Shown here piece by piece: positions 27,347 to 36,324 of a stretch of DNA of 64,000 nucleotides (positions within the stretch are counted from its first letter, which is position 1; each line of letters begins with the position of its first letter). The stretch comes from Ktedonobacteria bacterium brp13 (GTDB lineage Bacteria > Chloroflexota > Ktedonobacteria > Ktedonobacterales > Ktedonobacteraceae). Position numbers and translations under genes: made by a program. The DNA is taken from the NCBI GenBank assembly GCA_015099395.1, contig AP024096.1, positions 8,473,485 to 8,537,484 of the forward strand, given 5' to 3'. The notes below the pieces were generated by a model. That model made no database searches, was not told where the DNA came from, and was given only the letters and a program-made list of their open reading frames with translations.

Positions 27347-27928
27347 TTATTGCTCACTGGTTGTTGTGTTGGATGAAGGGGCTTGAGGGGCTGATGGTTT
27401 TGAGCTTGGGCGCTCGGCACGATGAATGCCAATATTGCTACCCATAAAGCCCAGTACGATCCCGGCCAGTATACCGTAAATAACCATCCAGTAAATGAGT
27501 GTCTGCGTGGCTGCTGCGATCTGTGCTGAGGCAGTAAGATGGGTGGTCTGTTCCGTGTGTGCTAGCGAAATATAGATAGGGAGCATAATCAGGTGGCCAA
27601 CGAGATTAATAAGGTAGGCTACCAGCCCTGTTACCAGTCCTGTCATTGTACCTGAACTCAGGCGATCAGTTCGTCGGGCTGCAAGGTACCCTACACGTAG
27701 ATAACAGAGCCCGACTACTGCTACATTGATCCAGAGCAGACCTGTATTAACAATGCTAGAGCCGCCTAGCAGGCCTGCAATAATGGCTAGTAGCAACAGA
27801 ATGACTCCAAGTCCTGCGCCATATTTGAGTCCCGTACTCAATACTGGCTGTTTTGCCGCGAACTGCTCCCACTTCATGTGCTTCGAACTCCTTACACCCG
27901 GGTGAATAATTGTATCGTTGGTCGCCAT
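27347..27928 (-). CDS. Four-helix membrane protein, unknown function
   Basis: 193 residues with four hydrophobic segments: GAGLGVILLLLAIIAGLLGG, TGLLWINVAVVGLCYLRVGY, LVTGLVAYLINLVGHLIMLP and YWMVIYGILAGIVLGFMG. Short Thr/Ser/Pro-rich tail. It converges with the S53 peptidase with a 41-base gap. No homologous family recognised. Confidence 0.7.
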   Translation of the reverse strand: MATNDTIIHPGVRSSKHMKWEQFAAKQPVLSTGLKYGAGLGVILLLLAIIAGLLGGSSIVNTGLLWINVAVVGLCYLRVGYLAARRTDRLSSGTMTGLVTGLVAYLINLVGHLIMLPIYISLAHTEQTTHLTASAQIAAATQTLIYWMVIYGILAGIVLGFMGSNIGIHRAERPSSKPSAPQAPSSNTTTSEQ

Positions 27929-28393
27929 CGTACCATGGATGGGTCACTATTGGCAAACGGCTGGCGAAACCATGCAATACAGTAAGCAGAAAATGCATGT
28001 TTTGTCAGTTTAGCATTACTTGTCGCTGCTGCTCCATCTATCAAAGGCTCTGGTTATCTGGTGCCTCGTGCCGAGTTTAAGGAAGGGAATATACAGGATG
28101 CTTCCTTCCTCCTCTGACTATTTTTACGCGTGGTGTTTTTGTGCATGTGGAGAACCCTTGCGGTGTATATACGTCGTCAAAATCTGGGATGTTCTTTGCA
28201 GGTGCATATAGTATTTTTCCTTGCATTTTGCCTGCTAGCATGAAATAATTGCTGATGTTAGCTATACTGTAATGCTACAAGCTATACAATCGTCTGGTGA
28301 AAAGTAATCCGCTGTATTGTTTTTAGCGTAAAGTCAGTGTTCTTAAGGTTGAGGAGCACTTGATTCCTCTCCTTTTCAGCATGGGGAGTAGGC
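27929..28393. other. 465-bp divergent intergenic region upstream of the kinase cluster
   Basis: It lies between the minus-strand membrane gene and the first kinase, so it should carry the promoter of the kinase cluster. A small hairpin (ggaag/cttcc near 28080-28110) and a TATACT (28262-28267) are visible, but no -35 at proper distance. No ORF with an SD was seen. Confidence 0.45.
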
Positions 28394-30802
28394 ATGAAAT
28401 TGTGGCGTTATGGGCTGGCGCTTGAGCGTTTGGGGGATCGCTATCGGTTGGATGGTGTGTTGGGGAGTGGTGGCATGGCGGATGTCTGTCTCGCATGGGA
28501 TGAGCGTGAGCAGCATGAGGTGGCGGTAAAGGTGATCAAGTCGAATGAACTGGATCAACGCTCACTGAATCGGTTTCTGAAAGAGGCTTCTCAGGTGGCG
28601 CGCTGGCGGCATCCGCATATCCTACGGATCTATGGCGATGCTCGCCTGGAACTGGTGGATACGCTGCAAGGCTCGATCGTGCCTTATATCGTCATGGAGT
28701 ATGCACCCAATGGCGATCTACAACACCGTTTACGACCGGGTGAGCCATTCCCGTTTGCTGAGACGCTGGCGCTTTTTGCTCAGCTCTGTGATGCTGTGGC
28801 CTATGCACATGGGCAAGGGGTGATTCATCGTGATCTGAAGCCGCATAATATTCTTTTTCGTACGCTGCCCGATGGTGCGGAGCAGGTGGCTTTGAGCGAT
28901 TTTGGGCTGGCGGTAGAGATCCATGCGACGCATTTTACTTTTGCGGCTGGTGGTACTCTGCCGTATATGGCACCCGAGCAGTTACAGGGCCGTGCGCAGA
29001 TGTCCAGTGATATCTTCGCACTGGGCGTGATCCTTTATCAGCTCTGTACAGGACAGCTACCCTTTAAGCGTACACTACAGGATCTACGGCGTCGAGGTCC
29101 GCAGCAGTCACCACCATTACCGAGTGCGCTGTATAAGGTCTTGCCACCTGAACTGGATAACGTGATCCTGACTGCTCTGGCTGAAGATCCTGAACTGCGC
29201 TATCCGGATGCGTGGGCTTTCTGGGATGAGATCAACGCAGTGGTCGATGCCGAGACCATCGCATATATATCGCAGCATGAATCTCTGCAGCAATCTCTGC
29301 GCTCCCATACCAATCGTCCTTCCAGGTACACTTCATCTGTCGCTCCGCTCGCACAAAGCGATGAGCAGCCAGATGTGCTGGTTGCCAGACGTCGCAATCC
29401 GCATCTTGCGACGTCAGGCCGGGGTTCCTTCGTAGCGCCAGCGAGCCAGCAGAGCAGGAGTCGTGTATCTACTGGCTTGCCAACTCATACGGCACCTCAT
29501 ACCTCATCTCGTATCGCCTCCAGGGTTCCGCCTGCTCCAGTGCCCTCCACCAGCCAGCATGGACGTGTACGTACACATAGTAGTAGTAGTAGTGGACTGA
29601 AACGATTACCTATCATTTTACTGATCGCGCTAGCGTTTGCTGTTCTTGGAGTGACTATCGTTGGTGTGTGGACGCCACTCGGTACCCTCTTCCATCACGA
29701 TACTTCAGCGCAAGCCGCACAGGCTACTGTTACCCTGACCCTTGCCAGCAAGACCATAAGTAATGACTATACCTTTGCCACACTCAACGATCAGCCCTCC
29801 AACATTAATCAGAATCAGATCGCCATCCATACTGTCACCGCACAAAGTCGATCCCAGACGCAGACCGTGCAGGGCACAGGCCATACCCATACGCAAGGAG
29901 CTTCAGCACAAGGAATATTGACGTTTTTTAATGGGAAGTTTGTAACTCAGACAATACTGCAAGGAACTGTTTTGTCTGGTAAAGATGGTGTTCAAGCAGT
30001 AAGTGACATGACTATTAATCTTCCTCCCGTTGATAATAATGGTAAGCTCGGTACCGGCACTGTAACTGCACATGTTGTAAACCCTGGTGTTAAAGGTGAT
30101 ATTGTAGCTTTAGATATTAACCAGACTTGCTGTAGTACAGATACCATTTTTGTCAAAAATACAGCTCCTTTCACAGGTGGCGTGGATCCGAAGGATTATA
30201 TGTTTGTGCAGCAGAGCGATGTGGATGCTGTACTGAGTGCGAATAAGGTAGGGCAGGGGCAGCAGGCCAGGAATGCTATGAATGGTCAGGTGGTGGCCGG
30301 ACAGCAATTGCTGGGGCAGAGTGTGCAATGCTCATCAAAGGCGGATGCAAGCCAACCGGTAGGAGATAAAGGTCAAAATATTGCTGCGACACAGGTAACA
30401 GTGACAAGTAGCTGCCATGGTACGTCATACGACCAGGGGACTCTACAGCAAGCAGTAAGTGCTCGCATGCAGACACTCGCAGCGCAGGAGGCTGGACCTG
30501 GTTATATTTTGGCGGGAAAGCTCCAGCCAGGGGTGGCACTACAGACGAGTCAGACGAATGGCGCGCTGGTGTTGGTGGTGCATGCTAGCGGGATATGGGT
30601 CTATCAGTTAAGTCCTGCGCAGAAGCATACACTAGTACAAAAGATTGCCGGACAAACTATTGATCAGGCCAGGGCTATACTTGCAGACCAAATAGGTGTC
30701 CAAAACGTGTTCATTACTATAGGGAGTGGGAATAAAGGGCAGTTGCCAGCAGACGCTGGTCAGATTGCGATCCAGGTGCAGAGTGCCGCTACAGCCAGAT
30801 AG
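28394..30802 (+). CDS. Transmembrane Ser/Thr protein kinase with baseplate-J-like ectodomain (paralog 1)
   Basis: 802 residues. Cytoplasmic kinase (about 15-275) with Gly loop VLGSGGMADV, Lys in HEVAVKVIK, HRDLKPHNILF, DFG in LSDFGLAVE and MAPEQ, so it is catalytically complete. A Ser/Pro-rich linker (about 290-400) and one membrane helix (LPIILLIALAFAVLGVTIVG, ~403-425) precede a ~375-residue outer domain related to the baseplate J/gp47-like family. This domain contains a CC pair (579-580) and a second Cys pair (SVQCSSK, SSCHGT). Two paralogs of this domain follow downstream. It likely senses an envelope or extracellular state and phosphorylates cytoplasmic targets. Confidence 0.92.
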   Translation: MKLWRYGLALERLGDRYRLDGVLGSGGMADVCLAWDEREQHEVAVKVIKSNELDQRSLNRFLKEASQVARWRHPHILRIYGDARLELVDTLQGSIVPYIVMEYAPNGDLQHRLRPGEPFPFAETLALFAQLCDAVAYAHGQGVIHRDLKPHNILFRTLPDGAEQVALSDFGLAVEIHATHFTFAAGGTLPYMAPEQLQGRAQMSSDIFALGVILYQLCTGQLPFKRTLQDLRRRGPQQSPPLPSALYKVLPPELDNVILTALAEDPELRYPDAWAFWDEINAVVDAETIAYISQHESLQQSLRSHTNRPSRYTSSVAPLAQSDEQPDVLVARRRNPHLATSGRGSFVAPASQQSRSRVSTGLPTHTAPHTSSRIASRVPPAPVPSTSQHGRVRTHSSSSSGLKRLPIILLIALAFAVLGVTIVGVWTPLGTLFHHDTSAQAAQATVTLTLASKTISNDYTFATLNDQPSNINQNQIAIHTVTAQSRSQTQTVQGTGHTHTQGASAQGILTFFNGKFVTQTILQGTVLSGKDGVQAVSDMTINLPPVDNNGKLGTGTVTAHVVNPGVKGDIVALDINQTCCSTDTIFVKNTAPFTGGVDPKDYMFVQQSDVDAVLSANKVGQGQQARNAMNGQVVAGQQLLGQSVQCSSKADASQPVGDKGQNIAATQVTVTSSCHGTSYDQGTLQQAVSARMQTLAAQEAGPGYILAGKLQPGVALQTSQTNGALVLVVHASGIWVYQLSPAQKHTLVQKIAGQTIDQARAILADQIGVQNVFITIGSGNKGQLPADAGQIAIQVQSAATAR

Positions 30803-31025
30803 GACTGGTGCGGCTGCTGTTGTGCATACGGTATATACTGTTTGAAGTTGTTATCAGGTATAATGCTCAGGGTAATACGTTCTAATAGTTTTTCTTTCAA
30901 CTGTGAATACTTTACAATCAAGTTTTGCCAGATTTTATAGCTTCTCTTTCGGATTTGATTAGTTTCGTGTAAAATAAACGCCATAGGCGAGGAACGCAAA
31001 TTTATGGCATAGAGGGATAAATTTT

Positions 31026-33677
31026 ATGAGACAGGGCAATGGCACGGATTTGCTGGGAATGAACGACCCTCGCAGTGCAACAATTGGTGTCATCTATGTT
31101 TCTCCCAATGACGATCGGATGAACGTGCTGGCGGCAATTCTGACGCAAGAAAAGTTGAACCGCGAACATACGTTGATCGTTCTACCCAACAAGAACAAGG
31201 CGTTCGAGCGAGCGCAAGATTTTGATGATCTTAAGACGGTAAAGCGCAAGCTCAAAGGTGATCTTATTTTTGTCGTACCAGATGCTAAGGCGGCTGATAT
31301 AGCACGCCAGCGTCAGTTCCCTGTATATGCTACGCTGGAAGATTATATCGAGTCCTTGCGTGAAGATGGCGCAGATGCTGCTGCGGGTAGCGGGAATCCT
31401 GATGCGGTGAAGACGACACCTGAGAAGCGAGGTCGCCTCTTTGGGAATAATCGCCGCTCGGCGGCGGCTGATGCTGCCGGTGCGGCGGCGCTTGGTGGTG
31501 CAGCTTTGGGCGCGGCAGAGGCACGGCGCAATGTGCGTACAAATCCTGGCGTAGCCTATGATCAGTCTGCGGCACCAGATGAGCAGGAATCCTCTTCTGA
31601 TATCAATACTCCATTACCTCAACACGGTTCGAGTAGTGCGCCAGCCGCTCGTCAACCTATCATTCCAGCCACACCAAAGCGTAATATGCTGGACGATGAT
31701 GATGCGTTTGATGCGCCGGGCCCCGCCTCCTCCACGGGTCGGCGTGGCTACATCCCTGCCGATAAGCAGCGTCCACGTGGGCGCTCTGCTCCTCTGGCCG
31801 GTGTACCGGTAGACGAGGATGATGAGGATGAGTCATGGGAGCCAATAGGTCCCTCGGCAGCCGCAGGGACAGCAGGTGGCGCTATCGCTGGTGCTGCCGC
31901 TGCGCGGGCTTCGCGGTCCGGTGTTCCTTCTACCCCATTTTTCAACCATCCTAATGCGGCTCCGGCTGCCAATGCGGGTGAGGATACGTCTGACATTATT
32001 GATCTGCAGCCGGTGGCACGTGGTCATGGTAATGGACCGCGTAGCACGTTAAAGTTGAACGAAGGTGCTACGCCCAGCGCTGGCGGGATAGCTGGTACTT
32101 TTCCTGGTGATGCGGTGCAGCCATCGGACCCTCCGACACGGAGAAGGCGCACAGGGAGCATGGCAACCGCCGCGGCTGGTGGTGCGCTGGCTGCTGGCGC
32201 ATTGGCTGGTAGTGCCGCCGGGACTGCCAATACGCATACGCCTGGAGCTGCTTCGGCTGGTAGCGCTCCAGGTATTGCTGGTCGACCTGTGCCTGGTGCA
32301 TTACCTTCGCGACGTACGCAGCCGCCTCTTCGTCGTCGCCGACCTTCGCGCGGCCGAGTGCTGCTGTTATTATTGCTGTTATTGCTGTTGACTGCTATCG
32401 TCGCCACTGTTGCCTGGGCTGGCTTGAGCCCTGTATCATTTCAGGCGAACGTTACCAGTCCACTCGGTCGTATGTTTGCCGCAGTCGCCCCAGCCACACC
32501 GGCCACCGTCACGATCATGCCTGCTAGTAAGACGGAGGCGAATAGCTTCGTTGTGCATGCTGTGACGACGAACCCTGATCCAGCCAACCTTGAGGTCAGT
32601 ATGCGTAACCTGACAGCCAATCCGCCTGCGCAAACAAAGACAGTACGCGGTACAGGTACCGCACACACACCTGCGACTGAAGCGCATGGCTCGATTACGT
32701 TCTCTTCGCTGAATCCGACTGCCCAACCTATTGATGCAGGTACTAGCTTTGTTGTAAATGGTATACACGTAGTAACTGATTCGTCTATAACGCTTCAAGC
32801 TGCATTTCCTCAGGCTAGTTTTCAAACTGTAAATGCTCATGTAACAACTGCTGGTGCTGTAGGAAATCTTGCTGCAGGTGCAATCAACACGCCATGTTGT
32901 GCTGCAAGTATTAGAGCTGTCAGCAATGCATTTAGGGGTGGTCAGGACCCGGTGGCGTACACCTATGTGCAGCAGAGTGATGTCGACGGCGTAGTCAATC
33001 CGTTAGTAAACATGCTTGCACAGCAGGCCAAAACCTCTTTTAACCGACAGTTGCATGCAAACGAGCGACTGGCCGGCAATCCAGTATGTACGCAGAATAC
33101 GGATGTACCGAAGAACCAGATTGGTCCGCAAGGGAGTGGTATCTCATCGGTACAGGTAACCGTCTCGGCTTCGTGCACTGGTGTCGTCTATGATTATCAG
33201 GGGGCGCAGAGTGTCACGCAGCAACGTTTGCAGGCGCAGGCAACCAAGGATCTGGGTGCAAACTATAAGCTGATCGGGAATGTCTTGCCTGCAGTCAAGA
33301 ATGTCACCCAGCAGGGCAATAGTGTAACTATGCTGACAGATGCTGATGGTGTCTGGGTCTATCAGTTCAGTGACAGTCAGAAACAGCATCTGGCTAAGCT
33401 GCTGGCTGGCAAGAAACTGGCGGATGCGAAGAGCCTGCTCGCACAACAGACCGGTGTCCAGGCCTCTGATATCAAGCTGAATAGTGGTGATACCTTTCCG
33501 ACCGATCCCTCGCAGATCACTATCGATATCAAGAGTGTCGCGGGCCTTTCGAGTGGTGCTGGCAACGGTGGAACTCCACCTGTGAGCCAGCCAGCCGCGC
33601 CCGGCTCAACGCCGGAGGCCGGCAATGGGATGCTTCTCCCCTTCTTCGCTCAGGTTGAGAAGTTTTTGAAAGGATAA
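31026..33677 (+). CDS. Single-pass membrane protein sharing the ectodomain, no kinase domain (paralog 2)
   Basis: 883 residues. An N-terminal Rossmann-like domain (~15-115: ATIGVIYVSPNDDRMNVLAA, DLIFVVPDAKAADIARQR) replaces the kinase. Residues ~120-435 are Ala/Gly/Pro-rich and low in complexity. One helix (VLLLLLLLLLLTAIVATVAW, ~445-467) leads to the same outer domain as the neighbouring kinases, with CC at 624-625 and the second Cys pair (NPVCTQ, SASCTG). GAGGGAT precedes the ATG. Placed between two kinases, it could be their shared partner or substrate; the role is inference. I do not recognise the N-terminal domain. Confidence 0.85.
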   Translation: MRQGNGTDLLGMNDPRSATIGVIYVSPNDDRMNVLAAILTQEKLNREHTLIVLPNKNKAFERAQDFDDLKTVKRKLKGDLIFVVPDAKAADIARQRQFPVYATLEDYIESLREDGADAAAGSGNPDAVKTTPEKRGRLFGNNRRSAAADAAGAAALGGAALGAAEARRNVRTNPGVAYDQSAAPDEQESSSDINTPLPQHGSSSAPAARQPIIPATPKRNMLDDDDAFDAPGPASSTGRRGYIPADKQRPRGRSAPLAGVPVDEDDEDESWEPIGPSAAAGTAGGAIAGAAAARASRSGVPSTPFFNHPNAAPAANAGEDTSDIIDLQPVARGHGNGPRSTLKLNEGATPSAGGIAGTFPGDAVQPSDPPTRRRRTGSMATAAAGGALAAGALAGSAAGTANTHTPGAASAGSAPGIAGRPVPGALPSRRTQPPLRRRRPSRGRVLLLLLLLLLLTAIVATVAWAGLSPVSFQANVTSPLGRMFAAVAPATPATVTIMPASKTEANSFVVHAVTTNPDPANLEVSMRNLTANPPAQTKTVRGTGTAHTPATEAHGSITFSSLNPTAQPIDAGTSFVVNGIHVVTDSSITLQAAFPQASFQTVNAHVTTAGAVGNLAAGAINTPCCAASIRAVSNAFRGGQDPVAYTYVQQSDVDGVVNPLVNMLAQQAKTSFNRQLHANERLAGNPVCTQNTDVPKNQIGPQGSGISSVQVTVSASCTGVVYDYQGAQSVTQQRLQAQATKDLGANYKLIGNVLPAVKNVTQQGNSVTMLTDADGVWVYQFSDSQKQHLAKLLAGKKLADAKSLLAQQTGVQASDIKLNSGDTFPTDPSQITIDIKSVAGLSSGAGNGGTPPVSQPAAPGSTPEAGNGMLLPFFAQVEKFLKG

Positions 33678-33686
33678 GCGCACGTA

Positions 33687-36308
33687 ATGCTGTCTTTGGA
33701 GGGCACGCAGCTCGGTAATTATGATGTCATGCGGCGTATACGTGTTGGTGGCATGGGGGCCGTCTATGAAGGGCGGCAACGCACGGCCTTTGGTCGGCGT
33801 GTTGCGATTAAGGTCATTCTAGGCGATTTCGCAACGGATAGAGATATGCGGCGTCGTTTTGCGCGTGAGGCTAGAACGATTGCGGGCCTGCATCATCCGC
33901 ATATCCTACCGTTGATTGAGTTTGGGGATGAGCAGGGCATCCTCTATCTGGTCATGCCTTTTATCGATGGTGGCACGCTCACCAGCTATCTGCGCCATCA
34001 CCTGCCTGATTTAGGCGAGGTGATGGCGCTCTATCAACAGTTGCTGGATGCTGTCGAGTACGCGCACGAGCATAACCTGATCCATAGAGATATCAAGTCC
34101 TCGAATGTGCTGTTAGAGATGCGGCGCAACGCAGCTCCGTATGTCTATCTGGCTGACTTTGGTCTTGTGCGTACTATGCGCCAGAACGATTCATCGCAAG
34201 TTGGCAAGCCGATCCCCTTAGAGCAGGTGCCCGGCACTCCGCACTACATGGCTCCTGAACAGACACGGGGCATAGTCACACCGTTGACCGATATCTATGC
34301 ATTGGGCGTCCTGCTCTATCAGGTCTTAACCGGTAACCTGCCGTATAACGATCCCGACGAGGTGCGGGTCATCAAGATGCATCTGTATGACCCGATTCCT
34401 TCGCCCTGTGATTACGATGGCTCGATCCCACAAGAATTGGGTGAAGTGGTCCGTATCGCCATGGCGAAAAATCCAGCAGATCGTTATCAGAGCGTCGCCC
34501 AACTGCGCCAGGCCTTTCTCTCCGCCCTTGCTGAGCCTGGTGTAACGCCTGCTGTCAATGATAGCGAAGAAGAGATGCCCCCGATCGAGTCTGTCGATGC
34601 TGCCCCCGTCGATTTAGAGATCCTGCCCAGCGCGGAGCTCCGCAAGCAGCAAGTCCCACTGACCATCAAACTACCACCCTCCGAGCCGTATATGCCAGCC
34701 GAGGCAGAGCCCAGACGCCCCCTGCCTGGCCCCAATCAGCGCCGAATCTCTGATCCTCTGGAGGTCGATGCTGCTGGACGGCAACGCCTTACGAAGGCAC
34801 TCAAGCGCACTGGAGAATATGCTGGTGCTGAGTCTCCACGCCCAATCATTATGCAGCAGCGCCCCCGTATTACCGGCGATCGGCCTATGGAGCGGGAACG
34901 TCTACCAGAACGTGATCGTCCACTCAATCCAGGTGCTCCGCTCAATGATGCGCCTGCCACAATTATACGTGAGCGACGTGATCGCAACGATCGCCAGGCG
35001 CGTATGGAGACCATCGAGACGGGAGAACATAACGGACGTAATGAGCGTGGAAATCGTGTCTATGCCACCTCCGACACTTTTCGGCGTCCACGTAATACCG
35101 ACGATCCATTTCCTCCGGTAATGCGTCGCCAGCGCCGCCCCATCTTAGCGGCATTGGCCGTAGTGGTTGTGCTCACGCTGATCTTTGTCCTGGTCACGCG
35201 TCTCTTCGGGATGGAGCTTTTCCCAACCAGTGTCCCCATCATCGGAGCATCACCAGTTGCCACCGTGCGTATCTCTGTCAAGCAGCAGACACTCCAGAAT
35301 ACCTTCTTGCTTACCGCCTCTCCACAGTTCAGTTCGCCAGACTTGACCACCCATAGTATCCCTGACCGTGTGATCCAGGAGAGCGCTCAGGGGAGCAGCA
35401 CCGTGGCTACTACCGGTAACAATACCAGCAAAGGGACCTCTGCACATGGGATGATAGAGTTCCTCAATCGTACCGCCAACCCCGTTCAGGTCCAGCAGGG
35501 TCTCGTCTTAAATGGACCAGTTGGCATACAGGTCCTGATCACACAGAGTATCACTGTCCAACCCAAGCAAGGCGATCAGTTTGGCAAGGCTGATGCCCCT
35601 GCCATTACTATCCAACCCGGGCAGGCAGGTAATATTGCCACGAACCAGGTGAGCGGTACCTGCTGTAATGCGGCTCTCTTCATTCGTAATCCGGCCCCTT
35701 TCACTGGTGGCACAGATCCGCAGTCCTCGCATTTTGTTGCTCAAAGCGATATTGATAATGCCCAGAAAGCGCTCGCTACAAAGTTAGAGCAACAGATCTC
35801 TCCGCAGTTGCAGCAGCGAGTGGGCGCAGGCGAGAGTATGGTCGGCGCACCTGATTATCAGATAACAACAAGCACTGACAATCCAGTGAATACCCAGACG
35901 GATACTGTCACTGTGAGCGTCAAGGTTACTGGGAGCGCTACCCTCTACAAAAAAGACGTGGCAGTGCAGACCGCTATGGTCTTACTCAATCAGCAGGCTA
36001 TCGGTGGTCTGGGTAATAACTATCAATTGCAGGGACGGCAGACCGTCGCCTCATTTGACGCTGAGAGCGGTAAAAACAACATTGCCTATCTCAAAGTCTC
36101 TGTCAGTGGGACCTGGGCTTACAACTTCACCGATAGCCAGGCACAAAATCTCCGTGATCCTATCCGTGGTGCTACCCGCGATGTCGCGCTTGCCTATCTC
36201 AAAGCTCAACCTGGTGTCGCTAGCGTCGATATTCATCTACCCTTAGGCACTGATCATCTACCCGACGCTGTCGGCAACATCGAAGTTATGCTAGAACGGA
36301 GCAATTAA
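33687..36308 (+). CDS. Transmembrane Ser/Thr protein kinase with the same ectodomain (paralog 3)
   Basis: 873 residues. Kinase (~8-270): RVGGMGAVYEG, VAIKVILG, HRDIKSSNVLL, LADFGLVRT and MAPEQ are all present. A long Pro/Arg-rich linker (~290-478, with many RER/RDR runs) and a membrane helix (ILAALAVVVVLTLIFVLVTR, ~483-505) follow. The outer domain retains the CC pair (659-660) but both Cys of the second pair seen in its neighbours are replaced. It starts 9 bases after paralog 2, with GAAAGGAT as SD, so the two are in one operon. Confidence 0.92.
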   Translation: MLSLEGTQLGNYDVMRRIRVGGMGAVYEGRQRTAFGRRVAIKVILGDFATDRDMRRRFAREARTIAGLHHPHILPLIEFGDEQGILYLVMPFIDGGTLTSYLRHHLPDLGEVMALYQQLLDAVEYAHEHNLIHRDIKSSNVLLEMRRNAAPYVYLADFGLVRTMRQNDSSQVGKPIPLEQVPGTPHYMAPEQTRGIVTPLTDIYALGVLLYQVLTGNLPYNDPDEVRVIKMHLYDPIPSPCDYDGSIPQELGEVVRIAMAKNPADRYQSVAQLRQAFLSALAEPGVTPAVNDSEEEMPPIESVDAAPVDLEILPSAELRKQQVPLTIKLPPSEPYMPAEAEPRRPLPGPNQRRISDPLEVDAAGRQRLTKALKRTGEYAGAESPRPIIMQQRPRITGDRPMERERLPERDRPLNPGAPLNDAPATIIRERRDRNDRQARMETIETGEHNGRNERGNRVYATSDTFRRPRNTDDPFPPVMRRQRRPILAALAVVVVLTLIFVLVTRLFGMELFPTSVPIIGASPVATVRISVKQQTLQNTFLLTASPQFSSPDLTTHSIPDRVIQESAQGSSTVATTGNNTSKGTSAHGMIEFLNRTANPVQVQQGLVLNGPVGIQVLITQSITVQPKQGDQFGKADAPAITIQPGQAGNIATNQVSGTCCNAALFIRNPAPFTGGTDPQSSHFVAQSDIDNAQKALATKLEQQISPQLQQRVGAGESMVGAPDYQITTSTDNPVNTQTDTVTVSVKVTGSATLYKKDVAVQTAMVLLNQQAIGGLGNNYQLQGRQTVASFDAESGKNNIAYLKVSVSGTWAYNFTDSQAQNLRDPIRGATRDVALAYLKAQPGVASVDIHLPLGTDHLPDAVGNIEVMLERSN

Positions 36309-36324
36309 GCAGGGAAAGGATAGC

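Noticed and set aside
32024..32407. Arg/Ala-rich minus-strand ORF of 127 codons
   Set aside because: It lies fully inside the Ala/Pro-rich linker of the plus-strand membrane protein and has no SD; a composition artefact.
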